DNA of 64,000 nt. Origin: Zoogloea sp016790385 (GTDB taxonomy: Bacteria; Pseudomonadota; Gammaproteobacteria; Burkholderiales; Rhodocyclaceae). Location of the stretch: NCBI RefSeq assembly GCF_041916735.1, contig NZ_JAYRYY010000001.1; one strand, written 5' to 3'. Below are positions 34,960 to 43,423 of the stretch, piece by piece. The position numbers and the translations under genes were made by a program. The notes below the pieces were generated by a model that saw only the letters and a program-made list of their open reading frames with translations, searched no databases and was not told where the DNA came from. Within the stretch, counting starts at the first letter, position 1. The number at the start of each line of letters is the position of its first letter.

Positions 34960-36222
34960 ATGCCTCTCAAGACCCCAGAACTCCTCGCACCCGCCGGCTC
35001 GCTGGCCATGCTTGACACCGCCTTCGCCTTCGGTGCAACCGCCATCTACGCCGGCCAGCCGCGCTATTCCCTGCGGGTGCGTAACAATGATTTCGGCGAT
35101 CTGCCCGTGCTGGCCGATGGCATCAAGCGTGCCCGGGCGTTGGACAAGCGGTTTTACGTGGTGGCCAACATCTATCCCCATGGCGCCAAGATCAAGACCT
35201 TCATCAAGGATATCGCCCCGGTCATCGCCCTCCGCCCCGACGCTCTGATCATGTCAGACCCGGGACTCATCCTGATGGTCCGCGAGAATTTCCCGGAGAT
35301 GCCCATTCACCTCTCGGTGCAGGCCAATACGGTAAATGCCGCGGCAGTACGTTTCTGGAAGTCGGCTGGCATTTCCCGTGTGATCCTCTCACGGGAGCTT
35401 TCCCTTGACGAAATCGCCAGCATCCGCCAGGACTGCCCCGACACCGAACTGGAAGTGTTCATCCATGGCGCCCTGTGCATTGCCTACTCGGGCCGTTGCC
35501 TGCTGTCCGGTTACTTCAACCACCGCGACCCCAACCAGGGTAGCTGCACCAACTCCTGCCGCTGGGATTTCAAAACCCATGAAGCCCGGACCTGCGGTGC
35601 AGGCGACGTCCACCTCATCGAGGAACCGAGCAAACGTGCGGGTGAATACATGCCCATCGAAGAGGACGAGCATGGCACTTACATCCTCAACTCAAAAGAC
35701 CTCCGAGCCATCGAGCATGTCCAGCGACTCGTGGAGATCGGCATCGACTCGCTGAAGATCGAGGGCCGCACCAAGAGCCCCTACTACGTTGCCCGAACCT
35801 GCCAGGCCTACCGCCAGGCGATTGACGACGCGATTGCCGGGCGCAGCCTTGACCCTGCACTGCTGGGGCAGCTCGAAGGCCTCGCCAACCGGGGCTACAC
35901 GGACGGCTTCCTCCAGCGTCACACTCCCCACGAAACCCAGAACTACCTGCGCGGGCACTCCGAATCAGGCCGCAGCCTGTACGTGGGTGACGTGGTGGCC
36001 TACGACGAGGAACGGGGCCTGGCCGAGATTGCCTCCAAGAATGCCTTCGCTGTGGGTGATCGCCTGGAGCTGATACACCCTTCCGGCAATCTTGAGGTCC
36101 AGGTGGAGCGAATTCACAACGCCCAGGGGGAGGTGATTACCCGCATCCCCGGCAGCGACCACCGTGCCTGGCTTCCCTTGCCTGCCGGGAGTGTCGGCGC
36201 ATTCATCGCGCGTTTTATCTGA
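34960..36222 (+). CDS. trhP: U32-family tRNA hydroxylation protein (YegQ/TrhP type)
   Basis: 420 residues. It starts PELLAPAGSLAMLDTAFAFGATAIYAGQPRYSLR, as U32 proteins do. It carries the U32 signature region HGALCIAYSGRCLLSGYFNHRDPNQGSCTNSCRWDF (about 168-203), whose Cys residues probably hold an iron-sulfur cluster. E. coli YegQ (TrhP) is needed for 5-hydroxyuridine formation at position 34 of tRNAs. The length excludes the longer 23S rRNA-acting RlhA. Older annotations call it a peptidase or collagenase. Confidence 0.88.
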   Translation: MPLKTPELLAPAGSLAMLDTAFAFGATAIYAGQPRYSLRVRNNDFGDLPVLADGIKRARALDKRFYVVANIYPHGAKIKTFIKDIAPVIALRPDALIMSDPGLILMVRENFPEMPIHLSVQANTVNAAAVRFWKSAGISRVILSRELSLDEIASIRQDCPDTELEVFIHGALCIAYSGRCLLSGYFNHRDPNQGSCTNSCRWDFKTHEARTCGAGDVHLIEEPSKRAGEYMPIEEDEHGTYILNSKDLRAIEHVQRLVEIGIDSLKIEGRTKSPYYVARTCQAYRQAIDDAIAGRSLDPALLGQLEGLANRGYTDGFLQRHTPHETQNYLRGHSESGRSLYVGDVVAYDEERGLAEIASKNAFAVGDRLELIHPSGNLEVQVERIHNAQGEVITRIPGSDHRAWLPLPAGSVGAFIARFI

Positions 36223-36227
36223 AGCCC

Positions 36228-36257
36228 TTGCAACTTGCACAAGAAACCTTGCATAAG
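36228..36257 (+). promoter_or_regulatory. Candidate promoter of rpmE
   Basis: TTGCAA (36228-36233) and CATAAG (36252-36257) are 18 bases apart. The leader of about 65-70 bases contains a GGGTGG / CCACCC hairpin (36290-36311) just ahead of the ribosome-binding site. It could serve feedback control by L31; that is inference. Confidence 0.45.
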
Positions 36258-36331
36258 AGGCTGAAATGCTTCAGAATGCTCCGCTTTCGGGTGGCCAAAT
36301 TCACCACCCACGTACCCCAAAGGATAAAGCG

Positions 36332-36550
36332 ATGAAAGCCGATACCCACCCGAATTACAACGATGTACAGGTGACCTGCTCCTGCGGCAACACCTTCGTC
36401 ACCCGTTCCACCATGGGCAAGCCCCAGTACCACGTGGAAGTCTGCTCCGCCTGCCACCCGTTCTACACTGGCAAGCAGAAGATCGTCGACACCGCTGGCC
36501 GTGTCGAGCGCTTCCGCCAGAAGTACGGTAGCGTTCAACGTCTGGGCTGA
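36332..36550 (+). CDS. rpmE: 50S ribosomal protein L31 (zinc-binding type)
   Basis: 72 residues. It carries the zinc ligands of the C+ type (TCSCGN and VCSACHPFYTG: C16, C18, C37 and C40), so this is the zinc-containing paralogue rather than the zinc-free one. AAGGA precedes the ATG at 36332; the frame is open to 36266 but that part is the leader. A terminator follows. Confidence 0.96.
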   Translation: MKADTHPNYNDVQVTCSCGNTFVTRSTMGKPQYHVEVCSACHPFYTGKQKIVDTAGRVERFRQKYGSVQRLG

Positions 36551-36576
36551 TTCCAGCCTCAAGCCTGGATGGACCG

Positions 36577-36604
36577 AAAAAAGGCAGCCACGGCTGCCTT
36601 TTTT
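36577..36604 (+). terminator. Terminator after rpmE
   Basis: AAGGCAGCC / GGCTGCCTT with a two-base loop is followed by TTTT. It lies 30 bases after the rpmE stop and ends 25 bases before the chosen start of the next gene, which must have its own promoter or rely on read-through. Confidence 0.85.
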
Positions 36605-36628
36605 GTTGCCCGCAGGAAACTCGCCGCC

Positions 36629-38257
36629 ATGTCGCTCGCCCCCTTCCGTTTCTCACTGCCCGCGCCGCTGGTGGGTCGGCCGCTCGCGGCACTCCTGGCA
36701 ATCTACCTGTTGGTGGGCACAACAGGTCATCTGCCCTGGCGCGGTGACGATCTGACCCACTTGGGACCGATTCACGCCATTCTCCAGGGCGGCAGCTGGC
36801 TCATGCCCGAGATAGCCGGCGAAACCTATCTCGGCGCCGCTCCACTTTATTACTGGGTGGGCGCCCTCCTGGCCAAGCTGCTCGGCTGGCTCCTGCCGGT
36901 ACATGACGCAGCCCGTCTTGCCACCAGTCTGTTCTGCGCCGCCACCCTTTACTGGACGGGTCTCGCCGCTCGCCGCCTCTATGGCGAAGCATCGTTTGCA
37001 CCGGCAATCCTGCTTGGGATGGGCTCCTTGGGTCTGGTGGTACACGCCCACGAAACCCAACCCCAGCTCGCTCAGATCGCGGGTATGGCGCTGTGTTTCG
37101 CAGGCCTCGGAGAGATCTCCGAACACCCCCGACGTGGCGGCATCCAGGCCGGGCTCGGCGTAGCCCTGGCCTTCCTTGCCAGCGGACTGTCTGGCCTTGC
37201 GCTCACCTTGCCAGTCATTTTTCTTACCCCGCTACTGTGCCCCCGCTGTCGTAACCCGATCGTGGCAAGGGGCATCGCTACAGGACTCGGCATTGCCCTC
37301 ATGATCAGTGGCCTGTGGCTGACAGCAGCGGCCTATAGTCATCCCGGAGAAGTCACACTGTGGTGGCGTGAAGAACTGCTCTCCACCACCCCCCATGCCA
37401 GCCATGTTTCGGAGCTTGGCAAACTTGTCCAGCTCTTTGGGTGGTTTGCGTGGCCACTGTGGCCAATCGCCGGGTGGGCGGTATGGCGCAACCGTCAGGC
37501 CATCGCCAGCCCTCAGCTTGCGCTTCCGCTGATGGCCAGCATCATCGCCGTCGTCCTGGTCACCTCGACGGGTGGCCTGCGCACCGCCGGCCTGCTCCCC
37601 GTACTTCCACCCCTCTGTCTGCTCGCCGCCTTCGGCGTAACGAGCCTCCGTCGCGGAGCGGCCAATGCTTTTGACTGGTTCGGGGTGATGGCTTTCATCT
37701 TCTTCGGAATCGTCGTCTGGCTGGGGTGGAGCGCCCTGCATTTTAGCTGGCCCCCAGGACTCGCCCGTCAGGTCGCTCGAATGGCCCCTGACTTCCAGCA
37801 CGGCGGTTGGGTTTCGGGCGCCCTGGTAGGCCTTGCCCTCAGCCTCCTGCTCGTTCTTCTCCCACTGTGCACACAGCGCTCCGTCCAGCGCGGTGCCACA
37901 AATTGGGCTCTGGGCATGACGCTGCTGTGGTGCCTCGCGGTAACCCTTTGGCAACCCTGGTTCGCCCACACCAAGAACTACCAGCCTCTTGCCAGTGAGC
38001 TCAGTCAGACCATCGGCCCACAACCTGGCTGCATCAAACGACGGAATGTTGGCGACACCCAACGGGCCGCACTCGACTATTTTGCCAACATCCGGACCCT
38101 CCCTTACGATTCCGAGGAAGACTGCCGACTTCTGCTCACCTACACGGCTGGCGGAGTCGCCTCACGGAGCGTCCCGCCGGAATGGCATGTCATGTGGGAG
38201 CGTCGGCTGGGTGGTGGTCGCAAGGCGGAAACCTTCAAACTCTATCGTCGCGACTGA
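36629..38257 (+). CDS. PMT-family (GT39-like) membrane glycosyltransferase
   Basis: 542 residues with about ten to twelve membrane helices. The first periplasmic loop has the acidic motif WRGDDLTHLGPI, in the position of the catalytic Asp of PMT/ArnT proteins, followed by YLGAAPLYYWVGALLAKLLG. Such enzymes move a sugar from a polyprenyl-phosphate carrier to a lipid or protein in the periplasm. The acceptor is unknown. The start at 36629 is preferred because the longer frame would read through the rpmE terminator. It is one of three such genes in the window; the other two lie at 56328-59338. Confidence 0.8.
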   Translation: MSLAPFRFSLPAPLVGRPLAALLAIYLLVGTTGHLPWRGDDLTHLGPIHAILQGGSWLMPEIAGETYLGAAPLYYWVGALLAKLLGWLLPVHDAARLATSLFCAATLYWTGLAARRLYGEASFAPAILLGMGSLGLVVHAHETQPQLAQIAGMALCFAGLGEISEHPRRGGIQAGLGVALAFLASGLSGLALTLPVIFLTPLLCPRCRNPIVARGIATGLGIALMISGLWLTAAAYSHPGEVTLWWREELLSTTPHASHVSELGKLVQLFGWFAWPLWPIAGWAVWRNRQAIASPQLALPLMASIIAVVLVTSTGGLRTAGLLPVLPPLCLLAAFGVTSLRRGAANAFDWFGVMAFIFFGIVVWLGWSALHFSWPPGLARQVARMAPDFQHGGWVSGALVGLALSLLLVLLPLCTQRSVQRGATNWALGMTLLWCLAVTLWQPWFAHTKNYQPLASELSQTIGPQPGCIKRRNVGDTQRAALDYFANIRTLPYDSEEDCRLLLTYTAGGVASRSVPPEWHVMWERRLGGGRKAETFKLYRRD

Positions 38258-38512
38258 AACCCTGACTGAATTGGATTACCACGACGTTCATCGGTAAGCC
38301 CACGCCTGGAGGGGGCGACGCGAAGTAGCCAATTCCGCACACAGGGTTAAACATGGCATGGTCGAGTGCCTGCTTGACGACAGCCGATGACGGCGCTGCC
38401 ATTCAAACGCACTTACGGAGCGCACCTGAGATCTCGGCCTCGACCTGAGAACGAGGAAGGAACATCGCCGGGTCGCGTTTCGAAGCTGCCAGAATACACT
38501 GGCCGGGAGAAT

Positions 38513-38788
38513 CTATTTTTGCTGGGGGGTCTGGACGAAGATCTCGTCCGGTTTGGTCAGGCCGAGCTCGAAGCGCGCACGCTCTTCGATAGCCTCATAG
38601 CCCGTCTTCAGATCACGGACTTCCGCTTCCAGCCCGGTATTACGCTGCTCAAGCTTTCGATTGCCCTCCTTCTGGGCAGCCAGCTGCTTTTCCACTTCCC
38701 ACACACGCAACCACCCACCCTTGCCTATCCATAGGGGATACTGCAAGGCAAGAGCCAGAAGAACGAGAACGAGGACGGGCCAGCGCAT
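38513..38788 (-). CDS. ftsB: Cell division protein FtsB
   Basis: 91 residues: a short cytoplasmic start, one membrane helix (about 4-22), then a periplasmic coiled coil (VEKQLAAQKEGNRKLEQRNTGLEAEVRDLK). The conserved ERARFELGLTKPDEIF segment ends it. FtsB joins FtsL and FtsQ in the divisome. It follows eno, as in many beta- and gammaproteobacteria. The 255 bases beyond its stop (38258-38512) hold no gene I can support. Confidence 0.94.
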   Translation of the reverse strand: MRWPVLVLVLLALALQYPLWIGKGGWLRVWEVEKQLAAQKEGNRKLEQRNTGLEAEVRDLKTGYEAIEERARFELGLTKPDEIFVQTPQQK

Positions 38789-38835
38789 GACGTCGCTGCG
38801 GCCACCCCGGGAGGGATGGCCGCGGCTTCCTTCAA

Positions 38836-40125
38836 TCAGCGGTTACGCAGGTTGTAGAAAGCGGACACACCCGGGTAGAAGGCGGTATCGCCGAGATCTT
38901 CCTCGATGCGCAGCAGCTGGTTGTATTTGGAAATACGGTCGGAACGGGACAGGGAGCCCGTCTTGATCTGCATGGCGTTCAGACCCACCGCGATGTCGGC
39001 AATGGTGGAGTCTTCGGTTTCACCGGAGCGATGGGAGATCACGGCCGTGTAACCGGCACGCTTGGCCATCTCGACGGCGGCGAAGGTCTCGGTCAGGGTG
39101 CCAATCTGGTTGATCTTGATGAGGATCGAGTTGGCGATGCCCTTCTCGATGCCTTCCTTGAGGATGCGGGTGTTGGTCACAAAGAGGTCATCCCCCACGA
39201 TCTGCACGGTCTTGCCGAGACGATCGGTGAGAATCTTCCAGCCAGCCCAGTCACCTTCGGCCATGCCGTCCTCGATGGAAACAATGGGGAACTTCTCGAC
39301 CAGGGTGGCGAGGTAGTCGGTGAAGCCTTCGGAGGTCAGGGACAGGCCTTCACCAGCCAGTTCGTACTTGCCATCTTTGTAAAACTCGGAGGCAGCACAA
39401 TCCAGGGCCAGCACCACGTCACGGCCCGGCTCATAACCGGCGGCCACGGTGGCTTCGAGGATCAGGTTGAGGGCTTCCTCGGTACCGGAGACGTTGGGTG
39501 CAAAGCCGCCTTCGTCACCCACAGTGGTGGGGTAGCCCTTCTTGTCGGTGAGTTTCTTCAGGTGATGGAAAATCTCTGCGCCACAGCGCAGGGCTTCGCG
39601 GAAGCTCTTCGCGCCAATGGGCATGATCATGCATTCCTGGATGTCCAGGCTGTTGTTGGCGTGGGCGCCACCATTGATGACGTTCATCATCGGCACGGGC
39701 AGGGCCATGCCGCCGGAGCCGCCGAAGTAGCGGTATAGAGGCAGGCCGGCTTCTTCAGCGGCAGCCTTGGCCACCGCCATGGACACAGCCAGCATGGCAT
39801 TGGCGCCCAGGCGGGACTTGTTGTCGGTGCCATCCAGGTCGATCAGCGTCTTGTCGATGAACGCCTGCTCTTCCGCATCCAGGCCGATCAGCGCTTCGGA
39901 AATTTCCGTGTTGACGTTTTCCACCGCCTGCAGCACGCCCTTGCCCAGGTAACGGCCGGCATCGCCATCACGCAGCTCAATCGCCTCGCGGGAGCCCGTA
40001 GAGGCGCCGGAAGGAACCGCGGCCCGACCCATCACGCCGGACTCCAGCAGGACATCGGCTTCAACGGTGGGATTGCCGCGGGAGTCGAGAACTTCTCGGG
40101 CAATGACATCAACAATGGCGCTCAT
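38836..40125 (-). CDS. eno: Enolase
   Basis: 429 residues, the standard length. It interconverts 2-phosphoglycerate and phosphoenolpyruvate. The motifs are SGASTGSREAIELRDGD, the metal-binding ALDCAASEFYKDGKY, SIEDGMAEGDWAGW, and the C-terminal SHRSGETEDSTIADIAVG. It sits between kdsA and ftsB in the conserved pyrG-kdsA-eno-ftsB order, all on the minus strand. Confidence 0.98.
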   Translation of the reverse strand: MSAIVDVIAREVLDSRGNPTVEADVLLESGVMGRAAVPSGASTGSREAIELRDGDAGRYLGKGVLQAVENVNTEISEALIGLDAEEQAFIDKTLIDLDGTDNKSRLGANAMLAVSMAVAKAAAEEAGLPLYRYFGGSGGMALPVPMMNVINGGAHANNSLDIQECMIMPIGAKSFREALRCGAEIFHHLKKLTDKKGYPTTVGDEGGFAPNVSGTEEALNLILEATVAAGYEPGRDVVLALDCAASEFYKDGKYELAGEGLSLTSEGFTDYLATLVEKFPIVSIEDGMAEGDWAGWKILTDRLGKTVQIVGDDLFVTNTRILKEGIEKGIANSILIKINQIGTLTETFAAVEMAKRAGYTAVISHRSGETEDSTIADIAVGLNAMQIKTGSLSRSDRISKYNQLLRIEEDLGDTAFYPGVSAFYNLRNR

Positions 40126-40206
40126 GAACTTCCTTTCTTATCACTGAATTTACAGCGGCGACCTTCCGGCCGCCTCAACTTCGAAACCGGAAAATCGCCC
40201 GCAGGC

Positions 40207-41046
40207 TCAAGCCTTCAGCTCTTCAAACCCCTCGGCCTTGACCAGCGCATCGATCGCCTTGAGGGTGGCGAGCAGCGCCTTTAGCCGGGGGAGCGGCCAC
40301 GCGTTGGGACCGTCGGAAAAGGCCTTGGCGGGATCGGGATGGGTTTCCATGAACAGGCCGGCAACACCGACCGCGACGGCCGCCCGGGCCAGCACGGGAA
40401 CGAACTCCCGCTGACCACCGGAGACCGTACCCTGCCCGCCCGGCAGCTGTACGGAGTGGGTGGCGTCGAACACCACCGGACAGCCCGTCTCACGCATGAT
40501 CGCCAGGGAGCGCATGTCGGAGACAAGGTTGTTGTATCCGAAAGATGCGCCCCGCTCGCACACCATGATGGTGTCGGCACCACCGTTGGCTTCGCGGGCC
40601 TTGTCGACGACATTTCTCATGTCGCCCGGTGCCAGGAACTGCCCCTTCTTGATATTGACCGGCTTGCCGGACGCCGCGACCGCGTGGATGAAGTCGGTCT
40701 GACGACACAGGAAGGCCGGCGTCTGGAGTACATCGACGACAGCTGCCACGTGGGGCACTTCGGCCTCGGTGTGCACGTCGGTGAGAACGGGCACGCCGAC
40801 CTTCTCGCGGACTTCCGCGAGGATCTCGAGGCCCTTCTCCATACCCATACCGCGGAAGGACTTGCCGGAGCTCCGGTTAGCCTTGTCGTAGCTGGACTTG
40901 TAGATGAAAGGGATGCCGAGTTCCCCGCAGATGTCCTTGAGCGCCGTGGCAGTCTCGAAGGCCATCTCACGGGACTCGATGACGCAGGGCCCGGCGATGA
41001 GGAAGAAGGGTTTGTCGATGCCGACGTCGAAGCCGCAGAGTTTCAT
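40207..41046 (-). CDS. kdsA: 3-deoxy-D-manno-octulosonate-8-phosphate (KDO8P) synthase, probably metal-dependent
   Basis: 279 residues. It condenses phosphoenolpyruvate with arabinose-5-phosphate to make KDO8P for lipopolysaccharide. The N-terminal IAGPCVIESR has a Cys at position 21. In the metal-independent E. coli enzyme that position is Asn, and in metal-dependent enzymes such as that of Aquifex it is a Cys metal ligand. Other active-site segments are YKSSYDKANRSS and DATHSVQLPGG. It starts 10 bases after the pyrG stop. Confidence 0.97.
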   Translation of the reverse strand: MKLCGFDVGIDKPFFLIAGPCVIESREMAFETATALKDICGELGIPFIYKSSYDKANRSSGKSFRGMGMEKGLEILAEVREKVGVPVLTDVHTEAEVPHVAAVVDVLQTPAFLCRQTDFIHAVAASGKPVNIKKGQFLAPGDMRNVVDKAREANGGADTIMVCERGASFGYNNLVSDMRSLAIMRETGCPVVFDATHSVQLPGGQGTVSGGQREFVPVLARAAVAVGVAGLFMETHPDPAKAFSDGPNAWPLPRLKALLATLKAIDALVKAEGFEELKA

Positions 41047-41056
41047 GGGGTTTCCT

Positions 41057-42691
41057 TTACTTGCCCTGCTGGTGGGCGAGCGCTGCCTTGACGAAGGCGG
41101 TGAACAGCGGGTGGCCGTTACGCGGGTTGGAGGTGAACTCCGGGTGGAACTGGCACCCCACGAACCACGGGTGGACGTCGGCCGGCAGCTCGATCATCTC
41201 ACACAGGTCGGTGCCTGGCGCGCGGCCGGCAACCCGCAGGCCGTGGGCTTCGAGCTGAGCCAGCAGAATGTTGTTCACTTCGTAGCGGTGACGGTGGCGC
41301 TCGGTGATCTCGGCCTTGCCGTAGATCTCGCGGGCCAGGGAGCCCTCGGTCAGATTACAGACCTGGCCACCCAGACGCATCGTGCCGCCCAGATCGGAAT
41401 CCTCGCCACGCTTCTCGACCTTGCCAGAGGCGTCGTGCCATTCGGTGATCAGACCGATGACCGGGAAGCCGGTGTGCTTGTCGAACTCGGTGCTGTGGGC
41501 ACCGTTCATGCTGGCCACGTCACGGGCGAACTCGACGACCGCCAGCTGCATGCCGAGACAGATGCCCAGGTAGGGCACCTTGTTCTCGCGGGCGTAGCGG
41601 ATCGCGGCGATCTTGCCTTCGGTGCCACGACGACCGAAGCCGCCGGGAACGAGGATCGCGTCCATCGACTTGAGGGCACCGCAGCCATTCTTCTCGATGT
41701 CCTCGGAATCCAGGTAGTGGATGTTCACCTTGCTGCGGGTGTGCATCCCGGCGTGGTTGAGGGCTTCGATCAGCGACTTATAGGATTCGGTCAGGTCGAC
41801 ATACTTGCCGACGAAGGCGATGTCGAGGCTGTGGTTCGGGTTGTTGAGCGCGTCGAGCAGGCGCTCCCAGATCGACAGGTCGGCCGCCCGGGCGAGAATG
41901 CCGAGCTTGTGGCAGACGATCTCGTCGAGCATCTGATCGTGCAGCATGCCGGGGATGCGATAGATCGAGTCGGCATCGAGGCACTCAATGACGGCTTCGG
42001 GCATCACGTTGCAGAACAGCGCAATCTTGCGACGTTCGTCAGCCGGCACCGAGCGGTCGGCGCGGCATAGCAGGATGTCGGGCTGGATGCCGATCTCCCG
42101 CAACTCCTTCACCGAGTGCTGGGTGGGCTTGGTCTTCAGCTCACCAGCGGTCGGGATGTAGGGCAGCAGTGTGAGGTGGATGAAACAGGTGCCCTGACGG
42201 CCTTCCTCGATACCCATCTGACGGATGGCTTCGAGAAAGGGCAGAGATTCGATGTCACCCACGGTGCCGCCCACCTCGACAATCGCCACATCGGCACCTT
42301 CAGCACCGCGCTTGACGTAAGTCTTGATTTCGTCGGTGATGTGGGGAATGACCTGCACGGTCTTGCCGAGATACTCGCCACGGCGCTCCTTCTTGATCAC
42401 GGCTTCGTAGATCTGGCCGGTGGTGAAGTTGTTGCGCTTGCCCATCTTGGCGCTGGTGAAGCGCTCGTAGTGGCCAAGGTCAAGGTCGGTTTCGGCACCG
42501 TCTTCGGTCACGAACACCTCACCGTGCTGGAAGGGGCTCATCGTGCCGGGGTCGACGTTGATGTAGGGATCGAGCTTGAGGTGGGTAACCTTGATGCCGC
42601 GGGATTCGAGAATCGCCCCGAGGGAGGCGGCGGCAATGCCCTTGCCCAGAGAGGACACGACACCACCGGTAACAAAGACGTATTTGGTCAT
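41057..42691 (-). CDS. pyrG: CTP synthase
   Basis: 544 residues. The N-terminal synthase domain (about 1-265) has the P-loop-like GGVVSSLGKGIAAASLG. The C-terminal class-I glutamine amidotransferase domain has the Cys nucleophile in LGICLGMQLAVVEFAR and the His-Glu pair in QFHPEFTS. It converts UTP to CTP using glutamine. It is the first gene of the pyrG-kdsA-eno-ftsB run. Confidence 0.98.
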   Translation of the reverse strand: MTKYVFVTGGVVSSLGKGIAAASLGAILESRGIKVTHLKLDPYINVDPGTMSPFQHGEVFVTEDGAETDLDLGHYERFTSAKMGKRNNFTTGQIYEAVIKKERRGEYLGKTVQVIPHITDEIKTYVKRGAEGADVAIVEVGGTVGDIESLPFLEAIRQMGIEEGRQGTCFIHLTLLPYIPTAGELKTKPTQHSVKELREIGIQPDILLCRADRSVPADERRKIALFCNVMPEAVIECLDADSIYRIPGMLHDQMLDEIVCHKLGILARAADLSIWERLLDALNNPNHSLDIAFVGKYVDLTESYKSLIEALNHAGMHTRSKVNIHYLDSEDIEKNGCGALKSMDAILVPGGFGRRGTEGKIAAIRYARENKVPYLGICLGMQLAVVEFARDVASMNGAHSTEFDKHTGFPVIGLITEWHDASGKVEKRGEDSDLGGTMRLGGQVCNLTEGSLAREIYGKAEITERHRHRYEVNNILLAQLEAHGLRVAGRAPGTDLCEMIELPADVHPWFVGCQFHPEFTSNPRNGHPLFTAFVKAALAHQQGK

Positions 42692-42832
42692 GACACGGGG
42701 GACTTCTGGAAAGGGGAATGATAGCCGATCCGGACCCCTTTCTTCAACGGCCCGGCCGGGCTTTCCATGGCGGGCGCCCCCTCGAAGCCGTTAGCGGCAA
42801 GGTCCGGAGGCGAATAAGCCCCCCGTGGAACG

Positions 42833-43381
42833 CTAGTTGTCGCGGATGAAGTCCCGGTTGATTTCGCGGAAGAGATCGGTCGCGCTGCGCTTTAGCCACT
42901 CGAAAGCAACCATCTCACGGGTCACCACCTCGACCCCGTGGGCCCGCATGCGCGCAAGCGCAGCCTGCTTGTCAGCGGGCTTGCGCGAACCAACCGCGTC
43001 CTCCACCAGGAACACCTCCTTGCCCTGCCAACGCAATTCAAGAACAGTCTGCATCACGCAGACATGCGCTTCAGTGCCCACGACAACGACCTGGCGTCGA
43101 ACATCGATCGCGGTGCCGCTGAGACATCCATCGGAGACACAGGAAAAATGAGTCTTTTCGACAAAATGAGCATCGTCCAGGGCCTCCCGCAAAGGCGCTA
43201 CCGTCGCGCCAAGACCGGCCGGATACTGCTCCGAAACCACTACCGGCACCTTCAGACGCGTGGCAAGGCGCGCCAGCCAGACGCAGTTGTCGAGTATCGT
43301 CTGACCGTCGGCAATGGCAGGCAGCAGCCGCTCCTGGACATCGACGATCAACAAGGTGGATTTACCGCCATCCATCAACAT
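42833..43381 (-). CDS. Isochorismatase-family cysteine hydrolase
   Basis: 182 residues. The probable catalytic triad is Asp in LLIVDVQERL, Lys in FVEKTHFSC and Cys in GTEAHVCVMQT. It resembles the YcaC/YecD type of the family, which hydrolyses amides or ureas of varied structure; the substrate is unknown. An ATG at 43375 (MDGGKST) is an equally possible start. It lies 42 bases beyond the end of the decayed acetoacetyl-CoA synthetase gene. Confidence 0.85.
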   Translation of the reverse strand: MLMDGGKSTLLIVDVQERLLPAIADGQTILDNCVWLARLATRLKVPVVVSEQYPAGLGATVAPLREALDDAHFVEKTHFSCVSDGCLSGTAIDVRRQVVVVGTEAHVCVMQTVLELRWQGKEVFLVEDAVGSRKPADKQAALARMRAHGVEVVTREMVAFEWLKRSATDLFREINRDFIRDN

Positions 43382-43423
43382 GGGAAAGTTCCTCAGGATT
43401 GAATTTCGGGGGCGAAACTTGAA

